Source: Boletus sp. NGJ
Taxonomy: Eukaryota > Basidiomycota > Agaricomycetes > Boletales > Boletaceae
Assembly (NCBI GenBank): GCA_019096195.1
Contig: JAGTXK010000055.1
Location: 1,302,001-1,366,000, forward strand
Reading direction: 5' to 3'
Length of the DNA stretch: 64,000 nucleotides
This document shows positions 32,775-42,859 of the stretch, in pieces (within the stretch, counting starts at the first letter, position 1; each line of letters starts with the position of its first letter). The notes beneath the pieces are model-generated. The model ran no database searches, was not told the DNA's origin, and saw nothing but the letters and a program-made list of their open reading frames with translations. A program made the position numbers and the translations under genes.

Positions 32775-35208
32775 CTACATATCATCAATTGGAGCAGTAA
32801 TCCTGAGTTCTTGTGAGTCCAGCCATTGTGAAACCCCTGCAACCATATTCATGGCAGGTTGTATCTTGCCCCAAAGCACTTTGATTGCTTCTTCTTGGTG
32901 ATGATTAGATGCCTTGATAACATCCTGCTGCAATGAGATGATGGTTGGTTGAACTTCCCGTTCATAAAATTTGTCCAGCATTGCCTCAAATGCAGGTTGA
33001 AGGCATTCTATCAGCTTGTCTTGTGAATGGTGAGTGGTGGGTGATGTAGCCAGCTGTGTGGGAGGACCAGGAAGTTGAGATGCAACTACCTGCTTGCATT
33101 GTTCTCGTATCTTCTCCAGTCGTTCATCCACTTTGCATTCGAATTCCATCTTCTCTGTGGCCATCTCTTGCATTTGCTAGAAACGACACTCATTCACATA
33201 TCTGACCAATAAATAACGCTGCTACCTACCTTTCTGTACATCTCCTTACTTATGGCAAGCTCCTCCTCAAGCTTGCTGACCCGCTTGGTCGTCGCATCTA
33301 CCTGGAGAAGCAGAACACGAATATTTTCCACTGTATGTGGTACTTTAGCATCCAGTTCTTTGACTTGTTGGACTGTCCCCTCTATAACGGTACTAGGTGG
33401 AATAACAATCTTGGAGCGTGGTTGTGAGGAAACACGATCGATCTCGCATTGACGTGCCACACGTAAATCTGCAATCTTCCTGGTTAAGAGGCTGTCGATC
33501 TCGGAGTGGATATCGGGCTGATGGCGAAGAGTCAGTTCCGTCCGTGCTTGTTCGAAACGTTCCTCGAGGTCTCGGACCCGATATCGCAAGGAGCCGATGG
33601 GAGTGGTGTCGGCTTTTGATGGGGGTTTCTGGTTGTCGCTCGATTGCACAGTGTTCTTGTCCCTGAGAATGTGCTCGACAAGGAGGGCACGGACCTCGTC
33701 AACGAAAAGTTTGGATTCTTCGATAAACTTCTTTGCTTCCTCGCCAATGTTGTAATGCTGACCCAAGTCGAGGTTGGATGAATTCGTATCATAGAAGTCC
33801 ACGAGTGATTTGATGGCGCCAGAAAGCTTTTCCCATTGTGAGTTGACCTCTTTATCGCATTCGGCGCGTTGGCCATCGAGTCTCTTCCGCCCTGCCTCAC
33901 CTATGCGTGCATAACAGGCAGACTTCTGTGTGCGGAACCAACGGTCACGTTTAGCCTCAGCTTCTGCGAGTAAGAATCGTGCCCTAACGCCACGCTCCCA
34001 GGTCCTTGTCAACGCGATGGGTGAGAGGACGGATTTGCAGGGAAGATAAGACTTACTTGACATATTCCTTAAAGATGTCTAGTTTGTCGTCAAAGGCAAC
34101 ATCACACTTGCGTTTGACACGGGACGAGTCGGTTGGTGTTAACGTAGCGAGAGGGGTCGATGCAGTCACGGGGGTCGATGCGGTAAGGTTATTAAAACTA
34201 CGAGGTTCTCCCCACTTGGTGGTGCCCGAGGGTTCACTGTTCGTCCCTGAAAGTTTGGCCTTCTTGCTCTCGTTGTCCGGAATACGAATGCGTGGTGGGG
34301 GGAGGACAGCCTTGCCTTTCCCCTTACTCTGTTCGGTCTTCTTCTTGGCCTGATTGTCCACGATCATGGGATCAGAAGCTCCCCAGGAGTTGGTCGTGTC
34401 CTTATTGTCCCCCCAACCTGCACCCCACCCATTCTCTGCGCTTCCCCATGTAGACCCCGCACTTTCGTTGCCCCCCCAGCCCGCTCCCTGGCCATCGTTT
34501 GGTGCGTTGCCCCATGCGGACCCCGCGTCTTTGTCTGCGCCCTTGCTCTCCCCCCAACTCGACGTTCCCCATCCAGTATTTTCATTACTTCCCCATGCAG
34601 AGCCCGTGGCCCCTCCCCGCCCATCCTCACTGCTTTTTGTATTCCCACTTGCACTGGGAGTGGTACCAACTTGACTCCATTCGCTCACAAGCGTGGTGGT
34701 GTCCCTGGATTTGGTGGTAGATGGGATCTTTGGCTGCGCGGGTTCCGGGTCTCGATCTAGTGTTGATGTAGAGCCTCCTATGTCCCATCCGCCTTCCGTA
34801 CCCCATCCGCCTTCCGTACCCCATCCGCCCCCACCCCATCCGCTCCAACTGTCAGTGGTGCTAGTGTTAGCATCCCCTCCACTACCCCATTCAGAGGGGG
34901 CAACAGCACCACGCTTCCCTCGCTCACCCCAGGGCTTGGAGTTCCCCTGAAGACGCTTAAGTACTTCAAAGCGTTCGAATAGCAAAGAAAAGCACCGAAT
35001 CGCCACTCCTGTTCTTTGCCTTGGTTGAAGGAGGCGGAGCATTGATCCAGTCAGAATCTCCGGGATGGACGAAGGCGCATCCCGCGCCCTTTCTGCGACA
35101 ACCTCCTCTCAACGGTTCACCATTTTCAGTGTAGAACTGACGGCGCCGTTTGAATGTCTCAGTGCGAATCAATGTGGTATAACGTACCCTACACCTGACG
35201 AAAGGCAT
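32775..35208 (-). CDS. CCCH-finger coiled-coil protein with Gly-Trp (GW/WG) rich linker
   Basis: Not assigned to a named family. Start 35208 (MPFVRCR); a 51-nt intron (35137-35187) follows the codon after the first Cys. The finger uses Cys 6, 20 and 27 and His 31 (CRRKGAGCAFVH). The next ~200 residues contain about 16 Trp residues, nearly all flanked by Gly (SGWGGGGWG, TGWGTSSWGE, NGWGAGWGD). In other proteins such GW/WG arrays act as Argonaute-binding hooks; here that is inference. A basic stretch and RKCDVAFDDKLDIFKEYVK lead into a coiled-coil C-terminal half (ARFLLAEAEAKRDRW, VRDLEERFEQARTEL, TKRVSKLEEELAISKEMYRK), ending APIDDM at 32775. An 18-bp coding tandem repeat lies inside the GW region. 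Confidence 0.7.
34783..34838 (-). repeat. 18-bp coding tandem repeat in the GW linker
   Basis: About three copies of an 18-bp unit (core CCCCATCCGCCTTCCGTA on the + strand), the last copy diverged. In frame they encode GGWGTE-type units. The repeat is coding, so copy-number change would add or remove Trp-Gly motifs without a frameshift. Confidence 0.75.
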
Positions 35209-35758
35209 GACGCTTAGCTGCCGGATGGGTTATGATATTGAAACCAGATCGAAAGGGGATGAATGTTCGGTCCCTGAGCTCGTGTGCAAAGAAGCTTGTA
35301 CTGGCGGCGCGTCAGGATCGTTGACAATGATGAGTGTCAATAGTAGGAGAAATGATGGCAAGGTGGTAAGAAAGTAAGCCAGTGGCACGCGACAAGGGGT
35401 GATAACTAGTTAAATTAGCAGGCAAGTTGACAAGAGTTAGCCGTAACCTATTCACATGTACATCTACTCAGGAATTATGTGGGACAAGAATATCCCGGTC
35501 GTAGCGAAGCCAGTCCCATCCACAACGCAAGTATCAAGGAATAAGGAGTCGTGTTCAGCCGTTAGACAAGTCGTATCGCATCGCAACGTAGCCTAAGATT
35601 TACAAGGATGATAGTCATAAGGTGATGAAAGCACCCGGCTGTAAAAAGAGAAAAAATATATAAATGAAGCAACGACGCTGGCGGCGAAGGAACCAGGGGG
35701 AATGGTCAAGACAGGAGGGTAGGGACAAGAAAAAGCAGGTATCCAATAACAAAACCAT
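35209..35758. other. Spacer upstream of the GW/CCCH gene
   Basis: 550 bases holding the promoter of the GW-rich CCCH gene and the 3' UTR of the membrane coiled-coil gene. I see no credible exon, RNA gene or repeat. Confidence 0.4.
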
Positions 35759-37277
35759 CTACCATAGCCAACCACTCCGTGGGGGGGGCCTCCTTCCCGG
35801 CTTCACGTTCCTTCGCACGGCAATAGGAGCATCATCGTCTTCATACTCCTCAACTTCATATTCCTCAATCTCTTCCGCCTTCAGAGGCTCCTTGACGATT
35901 TCCTCTTCGAACATGAATGCGGTAGTACGAGGGATAGCAGTCGAGAAAGTGGACGAGAAGCCCTCGGGGGTAGGAAACGCTGCACGACGTGTATTTGCTG
36001 GTGGTGGGACGGTAACAGTCAACGGAGGGAGAGTTTCATATTGGATGATAGTTTTGGTTTCAGTTTCGGCAACAACAATTGGGAGCTCCTATCGGATAAA
36101 GGGGAGAACAAGGTTAGCTAAACGTTCAGCATCGTGTGAAGGGGAATCAGTTGGCAGTGCGCATATACAAGACCAAGAAATGAGAAAAAAAAGACAAGTA
36201 TTGCCTTGAGCAATCACGGCCGACTCCCGATCGCGTTCTGACGCGTCGCGGTCAAATCTAATTGAATGGCACGCCACCAACTGATCTCCCCCACCACAAA
36301 AGACAAGGGGGACAGAAAAGGAGGACCGTTGTCCCCCAAGCCCGGATGAAGGAGGGGAGACGGACTCTACACAGGATGGAATGGATAGGTAATTCTGTTA
36401 TTTTGTTTAAAAGAACGTGACAGAAAATCCTCCTTCATCTCAGAGCTCGGGGCGGCGCTGAAGGGGCGGTGGTACCTTGACTTTTCGCTTTGGCCCTGGT
36501 TGCTCATAGTAGACTTCTTCCTCGACTGCGGTATTGTCACTGTTGATCAGACTGATTGTGATGGTATGAATAATGCGCGCATTCCCCGTGAGGAACCAAA
36601 ACTCACACAAGCTGTTCCATAATCCACGCCTCCCGCCTAGAAGCGTCGTGCTCTCTCTTGTTAACACTTTCCTCCCGGCGGGTGATCTCTCGTTCGCGCT
36701 CAGCCACTCTGAGCTCACGGTCGAGGACTTCTTCCGCACGAGCACCTGCTTCTTTCCACCACCCAGGAGGAGCAAGTTCTTGCTCTTTGACGACCTCCTT
36801 GATGATAGTTTGCGCAGGAGGAATGTCAATGAAGGTCTGGGTGGGGCAGACCTGACATGCGGCCGGGGACTGGGTAGGAAGCACACCACCAGGGGCGCCG
36901 ACAAGTAGTTCCGCCTCGCGACGTGCAACTTCAGCTTCGCGCATTGCAACGTCACGTTCGCGGGTTACCAGCACCTGTGATCGTTTTGGATTGAGGTAAC
37001 CCCAGATGCCGGTTGCAGCGGGATCATCTTTTCCCACAACTGCACTTGAACTCTGGGATGCAGGGAGTGAGAGCATGACAGCGAGGACTGCCAAAACGAG
37101 GGAGAGTACAAGTAAAAGCGTCGTTGAAGAGATAGTGCGGTGGTGGTGGTGTCGTTCTGAGCGGTGACGATGTTCGCGCTCGCGCTCACGTTCACGTTCA
37201 CGATCATGATGAGAAGACGAAGGGACTGCCATCTTGGCGGCGGAATTCCTGACGCTAATCGAGTGCGACGGCGACAA
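35759..37277 (-). CDS. Single-pass membrane protein with coiled coil; two possible 3' ends
   Basis: Family not recognised. The N-terminus is a His/Arg/Glu-rich stretch (DREREREREREHRHR), then one strong membrane span (TTLLLVLSLVLAVLAVMLSL). A coiled coil rich in REAEVARREAEL and RELRVAEREREITRREES follows, without a signal peptide. A type II orientation is likely by charge. After REAWIMEQL an intron leads to LINSDNTAVEEEVYYEQPG. Reading on gives a stop at 36440 (LQRRPEL). Alternatively a phase-0 donor at 36475 and an acceptor at 36089 join KRKVK to ELPIVVAETETK, ending at 35759 (RSGWLW). Both ends look coding. The start may be 37277 or the inner ATG at 37232 (MAVPSSSHH). Confidence 0.55.
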
Positions 37278-37601
37278 GGAAGCGGAGGGTGCTCGTGGAC
37301 GGGACGTGGTGGTAAAGTGAAGGATGTTAGAGGCGGGTGCCCGTTAGATGTCGTCTAGGTGAGACGAGGATAGAGATAAAGGCAAGAAGAAGATAAACGA
37401 GATCTTTATAAAAGGCGTGAGTGGTCGAAACGCAAGAATGCGCAGGTTGAAAAAACGAACTTCAATTGTTCACAGTTTCCCTTTATGGATGTCATTATTT
37501 GTACGCAAAAGTGTAACCAAATAAAATCACGTGACCGTGTTTCGTCCGAGACTCGCACGTGATCAATATACTCGGGCCGGATACTCACCAACACTTGAAT
37601 T
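37278..37601. promoter_or_regulatory. Divergent promoter with two CACGTG boxes
   Basis: 324 bases between the membrane coiled-coil gene and the PAP2 gene. Two CACGTG palindromes lie at 37528-37533 and 37556-37561, 28 bp apart and within 75 bp of the PAP2 ATG. CACGTG is the core bound by Cbf1/USF-type bHLH factors. Function here is inference. Confidence 0.45.
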
Positions 37602-38234
37602 ATGCCTCCACTTTCCCCATGGCTCAAATTTCTCGACGAGGTCTGTACGAAGTGATACCATGTTCCGTCTTTGTTACCTGACCAACAGTACAGGCGTCAA
37701 AGATCGTAACGGCGCTGACCGCCCTGGTCTGCCTCTACACTCGTTCGGCAGGCGTGTGCTACTTTGCGGCAGGTGCAACTGCATGTGTTCTATCAGCCAA
37801 GGTCGTCAAAGGGACAATTAGACAGAAACGACCAGTACACGGTCGAAAATCGACGTATGGGTACGTCCTACCCGGATCTCCGATTTATCTTGCGTGCTGG
37901 ATTCTCGGATTATCCAGTATGCCTAGTACCCATGCCTCGGCATGCACATTCTTTGTCGTTTCCACACTCCTGGGGAGTATGTACCTCCCATTACATTCCA
38001 GCCTCCATCCACTTGCTGTGTTGGCGCCACTCGTGGTCGTCCCATGGGCAAGCATGATCGTCCTTTCCAGGGTATGGCTTGGGATACCACACTTGGCCGC
38101 AGGTTGCGGGAGGAGTGGGATTCGGGGTCTGTTTTGCGAGTTTGTGGTTCAAGATATGGGCAGAGGACATTGGCGGAATACGGACACTAGGCAGAGAGCT
38201 GGAAAGATTCGTTGTACATTCGTCACGCCCGTGA
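37602..38234 (+). CDS. PAP2-superfamily phosphatase, dolichyldiphosphatase-like, with an apparent +1 frameshift
   Basis: Looks like the ER dolichyldiphosphatase group (Cax4/DOLPP1), which recycles the lipid carrier of N-glycosylation. Start 37602 (MPPLSPWLKFLDE), then an intron to ASKIVTALTALVCLY. The three PAP2 motifs are visible: KGTIRQKRP, YGMPSTHASAC (joined across an intron at about 37863-37917), and SRVWLGIPHLA. Directly after the motif-3 His the frame changes. Continuing in the original frame gives arginine-rich sequence, while the +1 frame gives QVAGGVGFGVCFASLWFKIW and a natural end at 38234. The extra base lies within 38096-38103. It could be an assembly error, a real mutation, or very unusual splicing. 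Several membrane spans are predicted. Confidence 0.7.
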
Positions 38235-38305
38235 CCCCCACGTTAGGCTACTTGTGACGCGCCTGCCATAGTCACGCCTCGCTCTTTCTTGCTCACTCAT
38301 GCAAC

Positions 38306-39659
38306 ATGAGTCTGCGTCGTTTCGCTCAGGTTAATGCAGCGAACCTTCCAGGCTCACCTCACTCGCCCTCGCCTCGCCTTACTAGCGGCACCCAAACACC
38401 AGTCACGCCTCGAACGCGCGTGTCTTACCTTGATTCTCCATCCTCCACCCCGTCTATATCCTCGTCCACCCCATTTGATTGGGAGGCAGCACGTTCACGA
38501 CGTCCGCCACCTTATGCTACGCCTCTCAGTGTGAAACGCAAGGCTCGCATGAGCACTGGAAATGCAGCTGCTTCGCCTCGAAAAGCCATCATTCGAAAGA
38601 AGGGGTTTGTTGAACGGTTGGGATTCTGTTATTTTCGTGCGCACACTAGCTAGCTGACTGAAGACCTCGTTGTTTTGAAAAGTATGTCAGAGATACCCTC
38701 TCGGATCATGTTTGAAATGTCGCTCTTTCCCCACAACGTGTCTTTCCCGGCACCCAGAACGAGCGCGTGGCTCATTGGCATCTCGATGCACATTCTTCAC
38801 TTTTTTGTCAGAATCTCGCAGGTGCGCGCTACTTCGGACTCGGACCTAGGGTGGGAGGACCTCTACTGGGAGCGCAATCAACAGAGTTGGTTCGACTGGG
38901 TGAGTGGCGTGTATAGTGTACAAGTGGTTTGTTCACGTGCACCCTACAGACTGTGCCGACGACGTGCATGTTGTTGCTTGCGTCGACATTGAATGCGCTG
39001 CATCTCTTTTCGCAGACACGCACGTACCAGCTTCACCGACGGACTCGAGCTGATCCGGTGAACTCTGCACATGCTACGTTTATACCATCGCCTCAGCGGG
39101 AGGCTCAAATCTTTTCCGGGGTACCTGCACCAAAATCGACGTTTACAGGACGGATTGCGGCCCTGTTGCAGAATATGCTGCTTATTCTGTGGCGTGTTGT
39201 TGTTTCGGTGGTGCGCTTCCTGCTCGGGTTGTCTTCGGCGAGTCCGTCGACGTCATCGCCACCAAAGGGTGCACCGGCGGAAGCGGTACAGCAGCTGGAG
39301 ATGTGGACTCCGGGAGAGTTGGAGCGAACGCTGCTTGGGGTGTACTCACCTGTGCACGCGCTGGTGTGGATGTGCACTGGTAGCTCGAACTGGGTGATGA
39401 TGTGTGTGGTGATGTGTGCGGTGGGAATGCAGACGGGGACACTGATATCGGCGTACGAGGGGCTGGTGAAGGACAAGGCGATACTCGCTGCAGAGGTGAT
39501 GCACGAGTACAACGAAGAGGTAGGTCGGCATGAATGGGATGTGACTGGGACGAGACTGAATCTTTCCGCTAGTTTGTGTACCCGAGGGTGAACCCTGTGC
39601 GACGGGATGTTGCGGTGATGACCCACGAGGCGGAGATGGTGAACGTGTGGGGGGAGTAA
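38306..39659 (+). CDS. DUF2418 (Nur1/Mug154-like) nuclear-envelope protein
   Basis: Predicted multi-span inner nuclear membrane protein. The N-terminus (MSLRRFAQVNAANLPG) is a Ser/Pro-rich basic stretch. After short introns come hydrophobic segments ISMHILHFFVRIS and TTCMLLLASTLNALHLF, then a soluble part, MLLILWRVVVSVVRFLLGLS and VMMCVVMCAVGMQTG. The block EMWTPGELERTLLGVYSPVH and the C-terminal EYNEEFVYPRVNP with MTHEAEMVNVW match my memory of the DUF2418 family. In yeast, Nur1 with Lrs4/Csm1 tethers rDNA to the nuclear rim. The family call rests on recall of these blocks without an alignment. The stop is at 39657-39659. Confidence 0.55.
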
Positions 39660-39691
39660 CAAGTATATTAGTAACTTAGCACTATCATGGT

Positions 39692-39697
39692 CACGTG
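39692..39697. promoter_or_regulatory. CACGTG box upstream of the bZIP gene
   Basis: A palindromic TCACGTGA lies 66 bp before the bZIP ATG at 39764. The same core is used by Cbf1-Met28-Met4 at yeast sulfur genes. Its use here is inferred. Confidence 0.4.
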
Positions 39698-39763
39698 ATG
39701 CTTAGTGATATTAGTCCTGTCTTATCAAAAACGCTCGTTGCCCCGTTCCACCCGTGCACTCCG

Positions 39764-40630
39764 ATGGCCCCCTTCAACCTCCACGGTCTCAACGTCGTCC
39801 AGCCCGTCGAGCGCGACACCCACGACCTCGCCGCCCCCTTCCCCGACTTCTCCGCCCACCTCGACCTCTGGACAAACCTCGCCTTCGAGTCTGACGAGCC
39901 CTTGGCTTCCTCAGACAAGCCAAAACGCAGACTCACGGACGACGACGACGACGACGACACCCCACCTAGCCTCAGCCATCCTAACCAGGACAGCCACGAA
40001 AAACCCGTCCTCCCCCCCACCGCCCCGCCCAACCCTCCCTCCATCGATATCAATGCTCTCCTCGCCGGCTTCGGCATCGACCCCCTCTTGAAACCCCCTG
40101 CTCCACCCGCACCTGTACAGCGAAATCCCCCCCCGCAGCTCCATACCGTCTCCTCCCTTGCCCAACTGCTCGCCCTCCATGCCGCCCATGCCGGCTCATA
40201 CCCCGTTCCCTCCCCTCCATCCGCCGCGACTGCTGTGTCCCCAGCAGTCGCATCTCCTTCCCATTCCCATTCCAAGCGTGCTCGCACACAAAAATCGTCC
40301 CCTTCCACTCACAACAACACTGATCCTCGTCCAACCACCTCCACTCCTCAGTCCCCCGACGAATCGACTCCGTCCGATTCCAACGTTACCGCTCTGTCGG
40401 CAACCGATGATAAACGCCGTCGGAATACCGCGGCCAGCGCTCGTTTCCGTCTCAAGAAGAAGGAACGTGAGGCTGCCCTCGAGCGCCGTGCAAAAGAACT
40501 CGAGGAACGTGTCGTCGAGCTGGAGCGCGAGTGCGAGGGTCTCCGTCGGGAGAACGGTTGGTTAAAGGGCCTCGTAGTCGGCGTCACCGGTGCTGGCGCT
40601 GCTCAGCACCAACAGGCATCCGCGAAGTAA
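39764..40630 (+). CDS. bZIP transcription factor, Cys-3/Met28 type
   Basis: Nuclear DNA-binding protein, intronless. The basic region DKRRRNTAASARFRLKKKER is the variant typical of Neurospora CYS-3 and yeast Met28/Met4-type factors, which control sulfur assimilation. A leucine zipper follows (ERRAKELEERVVELERECEG). The first ~210 residues are Pro/Ser/Ala-rich with a run of seven Asp and a short hydrophobic patch INALLAGFGIDPLL, plausibly part of the activation domain. The start is put at 39764 (MAPFNLHGLNVV); an ATG at 39695 in frame would overlap the CACGTG box and adds an unremarkable leader. The sulfur role is inference from the basic region. Confidence 0.83.
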   Translation: MAPFNLHGLNVVQPVERDTHDLAAPFPDFSAHLDLWTNLAFESDEPLASSDKPKRRLTDDDDDDDTPPSLSHPNQDSHEKPVLPPTAPPNPPSIDINALLAGFGIDPLLKPPAPPAPVQRNPPPQLHTVSSLAQLLALHAAHAGSYPVPSPPSAATAVSPAVASPSHSHSKRARTQKSSPSTHNNTDPRPTTSTPQSPDESTPSDSNVTALSATDDKRRRNTAASARFRLKKKEREAALERRAKELEERVVELERECEGLRRENGWLKGLVVGVTGAGAAQHQQASAK

Positions 40631-41252
40631 CTACAACGTTTCTTTTTTTTATTGTGCTTCAATAGAAGCTGTCGGTACGTCCCCCCCCCATGATCGCTCT
40701 CAATTTCCCTTTAATTCCTTGTCTTTTAGCCGTCTCTATCTGCGAGCATGTCTTAGTATGAAATCTATCGGTCAATCGTTGTAAATTTCCCGATTTCATG
40801 GAGGGCGGTTGTCTGATCTCTTGTTGCTTGTATGATTAACGGTATATGCTTAGCTTATTTCTACTCCGTGCTCGACAGGGAGGAATGGCAATCGCCCAAT
40901 CCGATAGCACACACTTATCTATCCTATATGTTTCATCGCTCCACACTGATGCCCGATTTTTTGATGCAACGGGAGCGGTTCTTTGCACACAAGCGTAACT
41001 CTGCCTGTCCTTTATACACCCCCGCTGGCTCTTTGCACAACCTGCCTCTAGGGAGGCTCCTGGTCAAGGACCGAGCACTGAGGGAGCCGCCCGGATATCT
41101 CAAAGTTCACATTCAGGTACCGCCGCCATGTCTCTGTCAGTTGTCAAACGTTATCTGATCCACATTGTACATTGTATTTTCCCGCAGTCTATATTACACG
41201 AATAATTATAGCTCATCCACCGGTCACATATTTCCGGTCGTCTTTGGACAAG
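40631..41252. other. Spacer between bZIP and FBP1 3' ends
   Basis: 622 bases between two converging genes. It contains T- and C-runs after the bZIP stop (40642-40690) and no open frame with family similarity, RNA fold or repeat that I can support. Confidence 0.4.
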
Positions 41253-42599
41253 CTAAATTTGCGATTTGGCGTCGGTCTCGTAGAACTTCATCAGATCCCG
41301 GACGTCATCTCGACTGCCGAGGAACACCGAGCACCGCTCGTGGATGTTCTTTGGGACGAGGTCGAGAATGCGCTTCGTCCCGGTGGTGGCAAGGCCTCCT
41401 GCCTGATCACACGGTCATTAAGACATGGCACGGGCCATCGCGACTCCATGACTCACCTGTTCCGTCAGGAATGCCATCGGGAACGCCTCATAAAGCATAC
41501 GAAGTTTACCGGATTTGCTCTTCTTGTCGTCCGGGTAACCAAAGATGCCGCCATAAAGTAGCGTTCGGTGCACGTCTGCGACCATGGAACCAATGTACCG
41601 AGCGGAGTATGGGGACCCAGTTTTTGGGTACTTGATCGAGTTTAGGTAGGCACTGACCGGGGGATGGAAGTACATCGAGTTGCCTTCGTTGAACGAGTAA
41701 ATCTTGCCTCGCGACGGTATTTTTATCTGCACGTCACGGTCGAAAGGACTGGAAATGCGACATGAAAGGCAAGAACGTACATCAGGATGGGTCAGGATAA
41801 ATTCGCCCAACGCCGCATCTAGGGTGTATCCGTTGACACCCGATCCAGTGGAGAGGACGAGATTGGCAGAGGAACCGTACCTATCGTCTCATCAGTAATC
41901 CGTTGTGGGTGTCACGAAGGGTTGCCTACATAGTGTACCCGGCAGCCACCATTTCGCTGCCAGGCCTAAGTACATCTTCGATCGTACCCGGCGAACCCGG
42001 TTGCTGTGATACATAGGCTCATCGGTTCTGGATGAAAGGACACTATGGCGCCCACCAATGCATAGATTCCAAAGATGGTCCCGACGTTCACACCGGCATC
42101 GATGTTGCTGCTGCCGTCGAGAGGGTCGAAAACGACACAGTACTTGCCTTTGTTACGTTCTTCGATGATGATCGCGTCATCGAGCTCTTCGGAAACAAGA
42201 ACAGCCGTCTTGCCAGAAGCCCGGAGAGCATTGACCATGATGTCGTTGGACAGGACATCCAACTTCTTCTGTTCCTCCCCCTGAACATTGGTTTCGCCTG
42301 CAAGTCCAACGCTGGGACAATGAGAACACGACAGTGCAGGAGAGTAGCTGTCACGGTGTACATACAGGTTGATGAGGCGTGCTCTGCGGACGTTGGTGGC
42401 GATGAATTTGGAGGTCACTTGGATGGCGGTGAGGAGCAACGTGAGATCACCGGTTGCAGCCTGGCCAAGACGAAGGTGGTCGTGTAGGACGTGTCTCGGG
42501 GAAGATAAGATGAGATTGTCTTTCGGAAGAGGATGCTTATCCGTACCGGGTCAACGTGATGAGGTCGGTGCTGGGGAGCTCCTCGATAGTGCTGGACAT
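41253..42599 (-). CDS. FBP1: Fructose-1,6-bisphosphatase
   Basis: Cytosolic gluconeogenic enzyme that hydrolyses fructose-1,6-bisphosphate. Start 42599 ([18 protein letters not shown]), then an intron to [20 protein letters not shown]. Core motifs: the metal/phosphate loop [42 protein letters not shown] and [15 protein letters not shown]. The active-site lysine-containing [21 protein letters not shown] lies near the end, and the C-terminus is [11 protein letters not shown] at 41253. An intron after GTIFGIYAL is needed to reach [15 protein letters not shown] in frame. The length of about 350 residues is normal. The gene is usually glucose-repressed in fungi; no control site was identified. Confidence 0.95.
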
Positions 42600-42859
42600 T
42601 GTGTGTGGATGTCTGTGCAAAGTGGGTGTGTCTGGCAGGTTATATGTAAAACTGAATTGGCGCGGATGGAAACGGGCTGGGACTCACTCGACGGTCCAGT
42701 CGGAGACGACGAGCGTCCATGTCTCACGCTCCGGAACATATCGAGGCTCCGTCCCCCTATGCGGTGCAGCTTGATCATTATACCCAATTGTACACTAACA
42801 ACGTACTGCCAGAGATCATGAAGAAAAGAAAAGAAAAAAAAAAAAAAGAAAGACAAAGC

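Noticed and set aside
38071-38102. 31-nt in-frame intron as explanation for the PAP2 frame change
   Set aside because: Shorter than any other intron in the window, and its removal would delete the motif-3 histidine.
41941-42060. Frameshift in FBP1 before [10 protein letters not shown]
   Set aside because: A 50-nt GT-AG intron after GTIFGIYAL restores the frame exactly.
42830-42855. A-rich run near the C2H2 gene as a retroposed poly-A tail
   Set aside because: It lies just downstream of the stop of a multi-intron gene, with no target-site duplication seen; it is a simple A-rich tract in the 3' UTR.
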